The notes: generated from the sequence alone by a model not told the origin. A DNA stretch of 64,000 nucleotides from Sneathiella sp. P13V-1 (GCF_015143595.1 NZ_WYEU01000002.1:372001-436000); one strand, 5' to 3'; shown: positions 34,781-45,749, counted from the stretch's first letter. Made by a program: numbers and translations.

Positions 34781-35947
34781 GTGAAACCGATATCTATTTC
34801 AAATAAAGAAGCACGTCAGCTTTGGCTGTCCTCTCAAGGGTTGGGGGAGGCGCCAACTGGTCCGTTGGATGTGCTGGGGATCATAAAGAAACTAGGCTTT
34901 GTGCAGCTTGATACCATACAGGTCGTGTCGCGTGCGCATCATCATATTCTGTGGAGCCGCAATCAAAACTACCGCGAACCCATGCTGGATCAGTTGCTTG
35001 GGCAAGACCGTTCGATTTTCGAGCATTTCACCCATGATGCCTCCGTTATTCCCATGGACTACCTTCCCATGTGGCAACGCCAGTTCCGCCGTAAGAAGGA
35101 GCAGATGGATCGTCCGGGATGGTTTAAAAATCCACCTGATAAGTCTATTCGCAACGCCGTGTTGGAGCGCATTCGCGATGAGGGACCCTTGTCGACCCAC
35201 GCCTTTGATACCAAAGTTGTCGGAGAGAAGAAGATGTGGTCCCGCCCACCGCATAAACTTGCGCTGGATTACATGTGGTACAGCGGCGAACTGGCGACAA
35301 GTCACAGAGTGAATTTCACCAAATTCTATGATCTGGCTGAACGTGTCTTTCCTGAAGACTTGCACCGTACCCAAATGAGCGATGAAGAGCAGATTGATTG
35401 GTTATGTCGCGCCGCCTTGGATCGAATGGGGTTTGGGACCGCCGGTGACATTCAAAGATATTGGGATGCGCTTAGCGCCAAGGAAGTGCGCGACTGGATC
35501 GCGCGCTCAAACGCAACCCTTCAAACTGTTGACATCGAAACGGCGAAAAAAGACCGGGTCGTTGCATTTGCGCCTTCGGACATCGAAGAAAGACTAGAGG
35601 GTTTAAAACCTGCCACGAGCCGGCTTCGTATTCTCAATCCGTTTGATCCCGTTATTCGCGATCGGGATCGCCTCTCCCGTTTGTTTGGGTTTGAATATCG
35701 GGTGGAAATGTTCGTACCCGCGGATAAACGCATTTGGGGATACTATGTCTACCCAATCCTGGAAGGTCACCGGTTTGTTGGGCGCATCGAAGTAAAGGCG
35801 GACCGCAAAAAATCCGTTCTAAACGTGATCAATTTCTGGCCCGAAAAAGGCTGCCAATGGCCCACCAGCCGCCGCCAGAAACTGACATCAGAGTTGGACC
35901 GTATGAAGAAACTCGTCGGAGTAGATGACGTTGTCTGGGCTGTGTGA
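34781..35947 (+). CDS. AlkZ/YcaQ-like winged-helix DNA glycosylase
   Basis: This 388-residue protein belongs to the HTH_42 (AlkZ/YcaQ) family of winged-helix DNA glycosylases that remove alkylated bases or unhook interstrand crosslinks. The catalytic Q-x-D motif appears in FVQLDTIQVVSRAHHHILWSR. Further family segments are FEHFTHDASVIPMDYLPMW, MWYSGELATSHRV and LNPFDPVIRDRDRLSRLFGFEYRVEMFVPADKR. It starts with GTG. The family is conserved in many bacteria; which lesion this protein repairs is not certain. Confidence 0.92.
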   Translation: MKPISISNKEARQLWLSSQGLGEAPTGPLDVLGIIKKLGFVQLDTIQVVSRAHHHILWSRNQNYREPMLDQLLGQDRSIFEHFTHDASVIPMDYLPMWQRQFRRKKEQMDRPGWFKNPPDKSIRNAVLERIRDEGPLSTHAFDTKVVGEKKMWSRPPHKLALDYMWYSGELATSHRVNFTKFYDLAERVFPEDLHRTQMSDEEQIDWLCRAALDRMGFGTAGDIQRYWDALSAKEVRDWIARSNATLQTVDIETAKKDRVVAFAPSDIEERLEGLKPATSRLRILNPFDPVIRDRDRLSRLFGFEYRVEMFVPADKRIWGYYVYPILEGHRFVGRIEVKADRKKSVLNVINFWPEKGCQWPTSRRQKLTSELDRMKKLVGVDDVVWAV

Positions 35948-36095
35948 GCACGTGATGCAAAGTTAAGTAAATCGCCTGATTTTCTAAGGCGTCATCTGCT
36001 TTCGGTGTTGCTCTGAAAAGTTGAATGGAATACGATCTAAGTCACGCTTGGTGCTGCCGTTGGATGGTAGGAAGTTGATTGTGGGGGAAGGTGAC

Positions 36096-37298
36096 GTGAG
36101 GCAGAAATTGAAGTCCTTTTTTTCTTCCTATGTGGGGCTTCTCACCATTTTTATATGTCTGCTTTTAGCTGTAGTTTATGGCCTGGGGCTGCTGTTCATT
36201 GGGGAGAAGCCATTTCAGCAGATCGCAGTTCGGCTTTTGCCTGCAGTTTTTACAGATAGCTATCATGAAAGCACAATTTTTCCGGTGAGCGAAGGAAGTC
36301 CGTATCAAATTCATGTTAAATTCCAATACAAAGGGCGAGACTATAACGAAACAAGAGTTATTCGATGTTACGAAGAATACTCTGATCAGCAATTTGTGAG
36401 TCGCACGAATTGGACCTCCCATTTGGATGCTGTCGTTGTGAAATTACATGACGGTGCAGGTTTGTTTGTCTTTCCATCTGCATGTCATCCGAGGCGTGGA
36501 TTGGCACCGCCGAGAGTTGAAGCCGATAGGTTCGGGCTCTTTTTCGCAGACAATCTCGAAAATCCAACTTATCTGATCCAATATCCGTCCCCAGAAATTT
36601 ATGGAATAGTTGTTAGTGTTTCCTCAACTGTCAGCGATGCACCCTTATTTGATGTCCAAGTGAATTATGATACTGGTTTTGATGAAACCTATAAGTACTC
36701 ATCAAAGGAAAACCAACAATTCCTCAAACAAGTGAGGTGGGTTTGGAATTCCAAATTTAGTATGTCTGGTGATGGCAGTATGCGTAGAGCTGAAGATTAC
36801 TCGGCTTTAATGTCTAAAGCTTCGGCACATCTATATTTTAGAAGTCAGTTTGAGAAGAGTAGCGAGATAGTTGATTTCCTATCTGAGGTGAATGAGAGCG
36901 TAGTTATCCCGCCAGAACTTATAAAAAGAGCTAAAAAAAAGGGTGATTTAAAATCAAATCCAAATCAACAAGAGGTTGAAAATTTTCTAGCTAGGCACGG
37001 TCATTCTTCTCAAAAACTAAACCTTATGAGAAAAGATGTTGTTGTTCCTCTTACAATGGGAAGTGAAAACCAATGGACTTTAGATCTAAATAGGATTGGA
37101 ACAAATATTTATTACATTAGAAAAATAGCCAGAGATAAAGACATTCACCAAGTGTTAGCTGGCGATAATATTGTTCTAAGTAACAAAATAAAACTCACAT
37201 TTAATCACGATACGTACGGCGCCACTTATGTGTATATGCCAGAATTTGATGCTTTGATTTCTGTACGAAAACCTCACCACGATGGACGACGAAAATAA
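36096..37298 (+). CDS. orphan membrane-anchored protein
   Basis: This 400-residue protein is not recognised. A single N-terminal transmembrane segment (YVGLLTIFICLLLAVVYGLG) is followed by a large extracytoplasmic domain of mixed beta strands, with cysteines near VIRCYEEYS and FPSACHPRRG. I chose the GTG at 36096 with GGGGGAAGG upstream; an unlikely TTG at 36021 would add 25 residues. The second half in particular is AT-rich compared with its neighbours. It ends 71 bases from the 3' end of tRNA-Gln, which fits acquired DNA; no mobility gene is seen. Confidence 0.72.
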   Translation: MRQKLKSFFSSYVGLLTIFICLLLAVVYGLGLLFIGEKPFQQIAVRLLPAVFTDSYHESTIFPVSEGSPYQIHVKFQYKGRDYNETRVIRCYEEYSDQQFVSRTNWTSHLDAVVVKLHDGAGLFVFPSACHPRRGLAPPRVEADRFGLFFADNLENPTYLIQYPSPEIYGIVVSVSSTVSDAPLFDVQVNYDTGFDETYKYSSKENQQFLKQVRWVWNSKFSMSGDGSMRRAEDYSALMSKASAHLYFRSQFEKSSEIVDFLSEVNESVVIPPELIKRAKKKGDLKSNPNQQEVENFLARHGHSSQKLNLMRKDVVVPLTMGSENQWTLDLNRIGTNIYYIRKIARDKDIHQVLAGDNIVLSNKIKLTFNHDTYGATYVYMPEFDALISVRKPHHDGRRK

Positions 37299-37369
37299 AA
37301 AAGACCGTGAAAAGGAATATCCGTTAAGCTAAATGCCAACTTTATCTAAAGCGTAGAATTTTGGAAAGT

Positions 37370-37443
37370 TGGCTGGGGAACCAGGACTCGAACCTGGATT
37401 GACGGAGTCAGAGTCCGCTGTCCTACCATTAGACGATTCCCCA
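37370..37443 (-). tRNA. tRNA-Gln (anticodon CTG)
   Basis: Read on the minus strand, acceptor TGGGGAA pairs with TTCCCCA and is followed by GCCA. The anticodon stem GCGGA/TCCGT encloses CTCTGAC, giving anticodon CTG. The T arm is CCAGGTTCGAGTCCTGG. Total length is 74 bases including CCA. Confidence 0.95.
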
Positions 37444-37626
37444 GTAGGCACGATGTGCGACCGACGGTTTGTCGGTAGGCGCGCTATCTAACAATTCAAA
37501 ATCACCTTGTCAACACGCGATAATGCGCAAAGTTGATAATTTTTACTGAAATGTTTTATGAAAAACTGTTAGTCTAGGGACAAATAGGGTGTTCCACCCG
37601 TAGATTTTGTCCTGGAGGGCAGTTGC

Positions 37627-38763
37627 GTGACAACAGCAGACAAGCCTGACAAGGGACGAGACGCACGAAGGAGATATCTGAGACGACCACGTTCCAAACA
37701 ACGAAATACAGGCAGATGGTCCCACACATATGGGGCCGTGGATCTGGGAACGAATAACTGCCGGCTACTTGTGGCCAAGCCAAATTCCGGCGGTTTTAGA
37801 GTGATCGATAGCTTCTCGCGGATTGTCCGCTTGGGCGAAGGCGTAAGTCAAAGCGGCCTGTTATCAGATGCCGCAATGAACCGCACAATAGATGCACTTG
37901 GCATCTGTGCGGATAAAATGAAGAAACGTGGCGTGTCGCGTATGCGATGTGTTGCAACCGAAGTGTGCCGAAAAGCCGATAACACGGAGGCGTTTGTCGC
38001 TCGTGTGAAGGATGAGATTGGCATGGATCTTGACGTCATCACCACAGAAGAAGAGGCGGGGTTGGCCCTTGATGGCTGTTCGCCGCTCCTTGATTATCGG
38101 AACGGCCATGCGCTGGTTTTTGATATTGGTGGGGGCAGTACGGAACTTGTCTGGCTGCGCCTAGGCAAGGACCAGAAAAACGAAATTATTGGCTGGACGT
38201 CCATCCCTTATGGCGTTGTGTCCTTGACAGAACGTCATGGCGACGTATCTGCATCTACAGGCGTCTATCGGAATATGATGGATGAAGTGGCCGCGCATAT
38301 TCATGAATTTGAGCGCGAACACGGGATTTCAGACATCATCGCCGATGGTCGGGTTCAGATGCTGGGCACGTCCGGTACAGTGACAACATTAGCGGGTGTT
38401 CATTTTGGCCTGAAGCGGTATAACCGCCAGCGGGTCGATGGGGCTTGGCTGAAATCGTCGAAGATGATCGAGATTTGCGAGCGGCTTTCCATGAGTGATT
38501 ACGGAGAGCGGGCGCTGGAGCCTTGTATTGGTGAGGAGCGGGCAGATCTGGTGGTCTCCGGCTGTGCCATTGTGCAGGCCATGCATAATGTCTGGCCGGT
38601 GAGCAGTATGCGGGTTGCCGATCGGGGTGTGCGCGAAGGATTGCTTCAACGCCTGATGCGCGAAGCCGATCAGGAAGCCAAGGCACAACGGCCACGACAT
38701 AGAAATAGAAACAGGCGCCGCCGCGGACGTGGCAATGCCCCTGTTAAAGAAGTAGCGAAATGA
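37627..38763 (+). CDS. Ppx/GppA family exopolyphosphatase / pppGpp phosphatase
   Basis: This 378-residue protein has the ASKHA fold of exopolyphosphatase/guanosine pentaphosphatase. Phosphate-binding motifs are YGAVDLGTNNCRLLVAKP and VFDIGGGSTELVWL, followed by PYGVVSLTERHGD and LGTSGTVTTLAGVHFGL. Both termini are rich in Arg/Lys (RRYLRRPRSKQRNTGR and RPRHRNRNRRRRGRG). It starts at GTG with GGAGGGCAG upstream and overlaps rlmE by 4 bases (ATGA). The ppx-rlmE pair is common in alphaproteobacteria and ties the gene to RNA metabolism. Confidence 0.93.
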   Translation: MTTADKPDKGRDARRRYLRRPRSKQRNTGRWSHTYGAVDLGTNNCRLLVAKPNSGGFRVIDSFSRIVRLGEGVSQSGLLSDAAMNRTIDALGICADKMKKRGVSRMRCVATEVCRKADNTEAFVARVKDEIGMDLDVITTEEEAGLALDGCSPLLDYRNGHALVFDIGGGSTELVWLRLGKDQKNEIIGWTSIPYGVVSLTERHGDVSASTGVYRNMMDEVAAHIHEFEREHGISDIIADGRVQMLGTSGTVTTLAGVHFGLKRYNRQRVDGAWLKSSKMIEICERLSMSDYGERALEPCIGEERADLVVSGCAIVQAMHNVWPVSSMRVADRGVREGLLQRLMREADQEAKAQRPRHRNRNRRRRGRGNAPVKEVAK

Positions 38764-39479
38764 CAGAACGTAAGAAGAAAAACACAAGCGGCCGCAGCAG
38801 TGCGGAAATGACAGGCCGCTTGCTGCATACCAAAGTGAAAAGCGCACGGGGACGTAAATATTCGTCCAAGCTTTGGCTGGAGCGGCAGTTGAACGACCCC
38901 TATGTGGTGGAGGCCAAGACACGTGGTCTTCGCTCCCGCGCGGCGTTTAAACTGATGCAGCTTGATGATCGGTATAAATTGCTCAAACCCGGCGATAGTG
39001 TCGTGGATCTGGGCGCGGCCCCGGGTGGCTGGACGCAGATTGCTGTGGACCGTGTGGGCGCGGTCAAGGGCAAAGGGCAGGTACTCGCCGTTGATATCCT
39101 CAAAATGGAGGAAATGGCCGGCGCGAAGGTGATGCAGCTCGACTTCACAGAAGAAGATGCGGATGTGAAGGTGAAAAACGAACTTGGTGGTCCAGTGAAC
39201 GCCGTGATTTCCGATATGGCGGCGCCGACAACGGGCCATCGGCAGACGGATCACCTCCGCATTGTCTATATGTGTGAACTGGCGCTTCATTTTGCCATTG
39301 ATGTGCTGGCTCCGGGCGGGTGTTTTATCGCCAAAGTTCTAAAAGGCGGCACAGAGAATGAATTGCTGGATCAGCTGAAGAAAAACTTCGCGGTAGTGCG
39401 TCACGCCAAGCCCGAAGCCAGCCGCGCTGATTCCAGAGAAGCCTACGTTATTGCAACAGGATTTCGTGGGGGAGAGTGA
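38760..39479 (+). CDS. rlmE: 23S rRNA 2'-O-ribose methyltransferase RlmE (FtsJ)
   Basis: This 239-residue SAM-dependent enzyme 2'-O-methylates a uridine in 23S rRNA helix 92. The SAM site is VVDLGAAPGGWTQIAVDRVGA. The K-D-K-E tetrad region is suggested by RSRAAFKLMQLD, AVISDMAAPTTGHRQTDHLR and FIAKVLKGG, ending with KPEASRADSREAYVIATGFRG. A basic N-terminal extension (RKKKNTSGRSS) is longer than in E. coli. It overlaps ppx/gppA by 4 bases. Confidence 0.96.
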   Translation: MTERKKKNTSGRSSAEMTGRLLHTKVKSARGRKYSSKLWLERQLNDPYVVEAKTRGLRSRAAFKLMQLDDRYKLLKPGDSVVDLGAAPGGWTQIAVDRVGAVKGKGQVLAVDILKMEEMAGAKVMQLDFTEEDADVKVKNELGGPVNAVISDMAAPTTGHRQTDHLRIVYMCELALHFAIDVLAPGGCFIAKVLKGGTENELLDQLKKNFAVVRHAKPEASRADSREAYVIATGFRGGE

Positions 39480-39646
39480 TCTTTCCCACTACATCTGCGC
39501 ATAGGTGATATGCGCTTTCGGCAGTTCGAGAAATTTTATTTCTGAAAGCCGCGGTTTTCTTGAAATAAACAGGTCCTATTTCGCCCCTTTGGCTGAGGGG
39601 CTGGTCAAAAATTCAAACCGTCATAAATTTGCTCTAGGAATTTTAA

Positions 39647-41149
<1,503 letters not shown>

Positions 41150-41160
41150 GGGGCGCTTTC

Positions 41161-42423
41161 ATGACACCATCTGCACGGCTCGCCGCTCTCGTTGAGCTTT
41201 TCGATCAATGGCAAGGGGCGCGTGAGCCTGCAGAAATAATCGTCACTGCGTATTTTCGAAACCGGAGATATGCGGGGTCGAAAGATCGCCGCTGGATTTC
41301 CAATCTGTTCTATAAATCCTTGAGAAATATGGGGCAGATTGTTGATTTTATTGAGAAAAATAATCCTGTTACTACTTCAGAGAAACGTGCTGTTGCTGCG
41401 TTGTTGAAGTTGGAAGATATCTCGGTTGAGGACCTTAAAGGGATATATCTGGAAGGTCCGCATGCGATCACCTTTGATGATGGTGATCTGGATGCGTTGG
41501 CAGCAGGGGAGCTTCCATTCGATCCTGAGCTAAATTTCCAAAGCTGGATTTCCGAAAAACTGAAGACGCAATATCAGGATCATTTTCCTAAAGTTGCAGC
41601 AGCCTATCAGGAAGGGGCACCCACCACATTTCGGGTGAACCGCTTGAAAGCAAATCGGGAGCAGGTGCTGGCCGCCTTAAAAGAAGAAGGGTTTGATGCA
41701 CGCGCTACCGAGATTTCTCCAGACGGAATTATTTTATCAGGACGTGCCAATCTTAATGCGCATCCATTGATGCGGGATGGGCATATCGAGCCGCAGGATG
41801 AAGCCGCCCAGATATCTGCAATTTTGACAGATGTTAAGCCTGGGCAGTCGGTGATGGATTATTGCGCAGGTGGCGGTGGTAAAACGCTGGCCCTTGGTGC
41901 CCTTATGGAAAATGAGGGTAGGCTTCTGGCCCTTGATGTGGATGGTCGCCGGATGCAGGATATCGAACCGCGCGCGGCGCGGGCAGGGCTTGGCATTGTT
42001 AAAATGGACCGCGTTCAAGGGTTGCCTGAGACCCCATCGGAGCAGGATCTTTTCGATTGCGTTTACGTGGATGCCCCCTGCAGCGGGTCTGGCACCTGGC
42101 GGCGTCAACCGGATCAGAAATGGCGACTGACTGAAGAGCGTTTTAAAGATCTGATCAACATTCAAAAAAGCATTCTTGAAAAAGCTCATAAATTTGTAAA
42201 ACCCGGGGGCAAGCTGGTTTACGCGACCTGTTCCATTCTGGAAGAAGAAAATCAAAAGCAGATCTCTGCCTTTTTGAAAACACAATCTGACTTCAAAGTG
42301 GCAACCATCAAGGGTGCTGAGATGGGTTTACCTGCCTCCGCTTGTAATGGTGGTATGTTGACATTGACACCAGATGCAATCGGTGCAGACGGATTTTTCA
42401 CAGCGATCTTGCAGAAAAACTGA
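41161..42423 (+). CDS. RsmB/NOP family RNA (cytosine-C5)-methyltransferase
   Basis: This 420-residue protein has an RsmB-type N-terminal domain and a C-terminal SAM-dependent m5C methyltransferase domain. The SAM motif is VMDYCAGGGGKTLALGALMENEG. The two catalytic cysteines are in DAPCSGSGTWRRQPDQKWR and VYATCSILEEEN. The target is probably rRNA; the exact position is not evident. The location between guaB and guaA is common in alphaproteobacteria. Confidence 0.93.
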   Translation: MTPSARLAALVELFDQWQGAREPAEIIVTAYFRNRRYAGSKDRRWISNLFYKSLRNMGQIVDFIEKNNPVTTSEKRAVAALLKLEDISVEDLKGIYLEGPHAITFDDGDLDALAAGELPFDPELNFQSWISEKLKTQYQDHFPKVAAAYQEGAPTTFRVNRLKANREQVLAALKEEGFDARATEISPDGIILSGRANLNAHPLMRDGHIEPQDEAAQISAILTDVKPGQSVMDYCAGGGGKTLALGALMENEGRLLALDVDGRRMQDIEPRAARAGLGIVKMDRVQGLPETPSEQDLFDCVYVDAPCSGSGTWRRQPDQKWRLTEERFKDLINIQKSILEKAHKFVKPGGKLVYATCSILEEENQKQISAFLKTQSDFKVATIKGAEMGLPASACNGGMLTLTPDAIGADGFFTAILQKN

Positions 42424-42558
42424 TTGGCTCACGGGGATGTTTGTTCGTCAGTTGTGATCGCGGACAATATTTTCGTTTTTATACTGGTCTGTGTTCACAT
42501 ATTTCTCGTAGTATATTAACAAAATTAAAATCTATTCCCAGACGGGGAGACGCGCGAA

Positions 42559-43041
42559 ATGTGGATCAAGAAATTCATGATGGCCCTGACATTTGTGGCG
42601 GCAACTCAGTTGCTTTCCGCCCAATTGTTGCACGCGATGGGCAGTAGTAATAACGACCAACCTGCGGCAAAGGCAGCTGATCCCAACTTTGATATGGGAA
42701 AGCAGGCCATTGATGCGAAAGATTGGCCGTCTGCGTTGAAGAGTTTCAGGCTGGTTGTCGGGAAAGACCCAAAAAACGCGGATGCCTTTAATTATATGGG
42801 ATATGCGCATCGCCAAATGGGTGATTATGCTTCAGCTTTTAAGGCCTATGGTGAAGCCCTTGCCATCAATCCTAATCATAAAGGTGCCAACGAATATATC
42901 GGTGAGGCTTACCTGAAAACAGGTAACCTTGAAAAAGCGGAAATGCATTTGGCGAAACTGGACGATATCTGCACTTTTGGTTGCGCGGAGTACACCATGT
43001 TGAAGCGCAAAGTTGCCGAGTTCAAAGCCGCGCAAAACTGA
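42559..43041 (+). CDS. secreted TPR-repeat protein
   Basis: This 160-residue protein has a signal peptide (MMALTFVAATQLLSAQLLHA, then MGSSN) and three tetratricopeptide repeats at about residues 48-140: WPSALKSFRLVVGKDPKNADAF, YASAFKAYGEALAINPNHKGA and LEKAEMHLAKLDDICTF. The pair of cysteines in DDICTFGCAEY is typical of a widespread alphaproteobacterial periplasmic TPR family of unknown role. It starts with GGGGAGACGCGCGAA upstream. Confidence 0.88.
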   Translation: MWIKKFMMALTFVAATQLLSAQLLHAMGSSNNDQPAAKAADPNFDMGKQAIDAKDWPSALKSFRLVVGKDPKNADAFNYMGYAHRQMGDYASAFKAYGEALAINPNHKGANEYIGEAYLKTGNLEKAEMHLAKLDDICTFGCAEYTMLKRKVAEFKAAQN

Positions 43042-43122
43042 TAATCTGAATTAACCAAAAAAAGGGCTGAATGATCCAGAAAGTCACTGGACTTTAGCCT
43101 TTTTCATCGCTAAAACCCGTCT

Positions 43123-44670
43123 ATGAAAAACAGTATTCTGATCATAGACTTTGGAAGTCAGGTCACCCAGCTTATCGCGCGCCGGGTCCGCGAGGCGGGG
43201 GTATATAGCGAAATCGTTCCCTTCAATAAAGCTGCCGAAAAACTGGATGAGTTCTCCCCAAGTGGTGTGATTCTTTCTGGTGGTCCAGCCTCTGTTATCG
43301 GTGATGAAACACCACGGGCACCTGAAAAGGTATTCTCCCTTGGGGTTCCGGTGCTAGGCATTTGTTACGGGCAGCAGACAATGTGTGCGCAGCTCGGCGG
43401 TACCGTCGAAGCGCCGGATCATCGTGAATTTGGCCGCGCCATGTTGGATGTTCTGGAAGATAGCCCACTATTTGAAGGCTTCTGGACAAAAGGCGATACC
43501 GATCAAGTGTGGATGAGCCACGGCGATCACGTGACCGCCATTCCGGAAGGGTTCCATCCGATTGGCACCTCCAAAGGTGCTCCGTTCGCTGCGATTGCGG
43601 ATACAGATCGTCATTTTTATGGTGTTCAGTTCCACCCTGAGGTGGTTCACACACCAAAAGGTCATCTACTTATTTCAAACTTTGTCCATAAAATCTGCGG
43701 CCTTGCAGGCGACTGGACAATGGCAGCCTTTAAAGATCAGGCCATTGATGCCATTCGCCGTCAGGTTGGTGATGGCAAAGTTATCTGTGGTCTTTCTGGC
43801 GGTGTTGACAGCTCCGTTGCTGCGGTTCTGATCCATGAAGCCATCGGCGATCAGCTAACATGCGTATATGTGGATAATGGTCTGATGCGGGCAGGGGAAT
43901 CCGAGCAGGTCGTCAGCCTGTTCCGGGATCACTACAATATCCCGTTGATCCACCGTGATGCGTCTGACTTGTTCTTGAATGAGCTGGAAGGTGTTTCAGA
44001 TCCTGAAACCAAGCGTAAAACCATCGGGCGCATTTTCATTGATGTGTTTGATGAAGAAGCTAGCAAAATTGGCGGCGCTAAGTTCCTGGCGCAAGGTACG
44101 CTTTATCCGGATGTGATTGAATCTGTGTCTTTCTCCGGCGGTCCAAGTGTTACCATTAAATCTCACCACAATGTGGGTGGCTTGCCGGAGCGTATGGATC
44201 TTGAGCTTTTGGAGCCATTCCGTGAGCTGTTCAAGGATGAAGTTCGCGCTCTTGGACGTGAGCTTGGTATGGCGAAAGATCTTGTGGATCGTCATCCGTT
44301 CCCGGGACCTGGCCTTGCCATTCGTGTGCCGGGAGAGATTACCCGTGACCGTTTGGATATTTTGCGTAAAGCGGATGTTATTTATCTTGAAGAAATCCGC
44401 AATGCGGGCCTTTATGATGAAATCTGGCAAGCGTTCTCTGTTCTTCTGCCAGTGCGTACCGTTGGTGTGATGGGAGATAACCGGACATATGATTATGTCT
44501 GTGCCCTTCGCGCGGTGACGTCAACTGATGGTATGACAGCGGATTACTATCCGTTCAGTCACGATTTCCTTGGTCGCGTTTCAACGCGAATTATCAATGA
44601 AGTACAAGGCATTAACCGCGTGGTCTATGACACTACCTCAAAACCACCAGGAACAATTGAGTGGGAATAA
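43123..44670 (+). CDS. guaA: GMP synthase (glutamine-hydrolysing)
   Basis: This 515-residue enzyme converts XMP to GMP. The N-terminal class I glutaminase domain has [15 protein letters not shown] with the catalytic Cys, and [13 protein letters not shown] with the His-Glu. The ATP-pyrophosphatase P-loop is [19 protein letters not shown], followed by [29 protein letters not shown] and the C-terminal dimer domain ending in [17 protein letters not shown]. The length is typical. A strong terminator follows. Confidence 0.98.
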   Translation: MKNSILIIDFGSQVTQLIARRVREAGVYSEIVPFNKAAEKLDEFSPSGVILSGGPASVIGDETPRAPEKVFSLGVPVLGICYGQQTMCAQLGGTVEAPDHREFGRAMLDVLEDSPLFEGFWTKGDTDQVWMSHGDHVTAIPEGFHPIGTSKGAPFAAIADTDRHFYGVQFHPEVVHTPKGHLLISNFVHKICGLAGDWTMAAFKDQAIDAIRRQVGDGKVICGLSGGVDSSVAAVLIHEAIGDQLTCVYVDNGLMRAGESEQVVSLFRDHYNIPLIHRDASDLFLNELEGVSDPETKRKTIGRIFIDVFDEEASKIGGAKFLAQGTLYPDVIESVSFSGGPSVTIKSHHNVGGLPERMDLELLEPFRELFKDEVRALGRELGMAKDLVDRHPFPGPGLAIRVPGEITRDRLDILRKADVIYLEEIRNAGLYDEIWQAFSVLLPVRTVGVMGDNRTYDYVCALRAVTSTDGMTADYYPFSHDFLGRVSTRIINEVQGINRVVYDTTSKPPGTIEWE

Positions 44671-44688
44671 AGCATATTATTGTTGGTA

Positions 44689-44717
44689 AAAAGCGGCCCT
44701 AAACGGGGTCGCTTTTT
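44689..44717 (+). terminator. rho-independent terminator after guaA
   Basis: AAGCGGCCC pairs with GGGGTCGCTT (one G-U) around a short A-rich loop, followed by six T. The rest of the space up to 44877 has no gene I can support. Confidence 0.88.
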
Positions 44718-44877
44718 TGTTGAACAGCATACAGTTGATATCTCTCTGGATGCTTTGATGTTTCGAATCCATTAAAATATCTTGCAAGGCTTTATTGTCA
44801 GGTAACTATATCGCGTGGAATGACCCGCTATAAATCAACTAACTGCATTTTCTCATAAATATTGGTTTAAAATGCTA

Positions 44878-45045
44878 TTAGTGCTTTAGTTTTTCTTCCG
44901 AAGAAATCTCGCTTTGGCGAATGGCGCGGGCGATGTCGTGCCAGCCATATTGTCTCGCTGCGTGGATCGCGCGTTCGATACCGCAGGTACGGATCAGGTT
45001 GTTTGCAATTTCTTGCTTCTGTTTCGGTAGTGCAAGGCTGGCCAT
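44878..45045 (-). CDS. small helical protein (55 residues)
   Basis: This short gene begins ATG GCC AGC CTT with GGGGAG 8 bases upstream and encodes 55 residues. The start is MASLALPKQKQEIANN; the middle (GIERAIHAARQYGWHDIARA) looks like an amphipathic helix pair, and the end is basic-acidic (EISSEEKLKH). Third positions favour G/C as in neighbouring real genes, and no other frame here is open. The function is unknown. It lies convergent to guaA in an otherwise AT-rich gap. Confidence 0.7.
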   Translation of the reverse strand: MASLALPKQKQEIANNLIRTCGIERAIHAARQYGWHDIARAIRQSEISSEEKLKH

Positions 45046-45463
45046 AATCTAACTCCCCAGCAGGTTACTCAATAAGTGAGCATGTTATCAATTAGATGCT
45101 AATTTAAGGTAAACATCAATTGAGGCGGAAACGAGGGACGTAATTAGGCATTTTTGAGGCGATTTAGCTTGATTAATTTATGTTTTGGTGATATACAATA
45201 ATTTAGAAAGTGTTAGCGATTACTGTAGGTTAAGTGGCTTAACCGACGAGTTCTTTGCAAACTTCCTGAATATGGCGACTGGTCTATTTTTATAGTGCCG
45301 CAAGCAAATGGGATACAGAAAAACGGACGCTTTTTATATAGGCGCCGCGCTTTGAATTCAGAAATGCCCGTGACTTGTGGTGAGCCAGCGCAGTGCCCAC
45401 CTTGTTACGAACGCCCCGGGGATATCGGCCGTGGACGAAATTTATTGCGTCCCCAGTCCACTT
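45046..45463. other. gap without protein gene; AT-rich left part
   Basis: The left two thirds (about 45060-45310) are AT-rich with no sustained reading frame or strong repeat. The right part (from about 45340) is GC-rich and may be a small RNA, described separately. Confidence 0.6.
45312..45340 (+). promoter_or_regulatory. possible promoter of a small RNA
   Basis: GATACA, a 17-base spacer and TATATA (45335-45340) are followed by a GC-rich stretch GGCGCCGCGC, resembling the discriminator of stable-RNA promoters. The -35 match is only three of six, so this is tentative. Confidence 0.3.
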
Positions 45464-45466
45464 TTA
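45347..45466 (+). ncRNA. candidate small RNA of about 120 nt
   Basis: A GC-rich island lies in an AT-rich gap. It carries the hairpin arms GTGAC/GTTAC and GGTG/CACC, the palindrome CCCCGGGG, and a terminal GTGGAC/GTCCAC dyad (45431-45461) followed by TTTTAT. Together with the possible promoter this looks like a short transcription unit. It does not clearly match 6S, SRP or tmRNA as I know them. Confidence 0.28.
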
Positions 45467-45640
45467 TGCTTTGAATAGAGAATATAAAAGTAGAGCTACT
45501 AGAGCGATCGCTATCCACCCACCAACTTGCAACATAAACCCAGAGAGCTTTTGCTTGCCTGCGTAATGCCGATAGGCGGGCCACACCAAAATCAGAATAC
45601 CGAGCGCATAAATCAGCCTCATTATCTGTTCTGTTTCCAT
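45464..45640 (-). CDS. small membrane protein (58 residues)
   Basis: This short gene begins ATG GAA ACA GAA with AAGGAGAAGAA directly upstream, a very strong ribosome-binding site. It encodes 58 residues with two predicted transmembrane helices (RLIYALGILILVWPAY and WIAIALVALLLYSLF) joined by a basic loop (RHYAGKQKLS). It diverges from the TPR gene at 45750. The function is unknown; it could be a small regulatory membrane peptide. Confidence 0.75.
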   Translation of the reverse strand: METEQIMRLIYALGILILVWPAYRHYAGKQKLSGFMLQVGGWIAIALVALLLYSLFKA

Positions 45641-45749
45641 TTCTTCTCCTTATTTCTGACTATTTTTCAAATATACTCCATGAGCAATTGCGTTCCACCT
45701 TTATGCAGTTTATTTTAACCCGCAAATTCAAGCGATGCTGGAGTGATTA

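Noticed and set aside
38389-39290. Long minus-strand frames (177 and 206 residues) opposite ppx/gppA and rlmE
   Set aside because: They are shadows of two well-supported genes and have low-complexity His/Arg-rich translations.
45347-45466. 6S RNA or SRP RNA identity for the GC-rich island
   Set aside because: CACCTTG-like bases recall 6S, but the overall order and length do not convincingly fit; kept only as a generic candidate.
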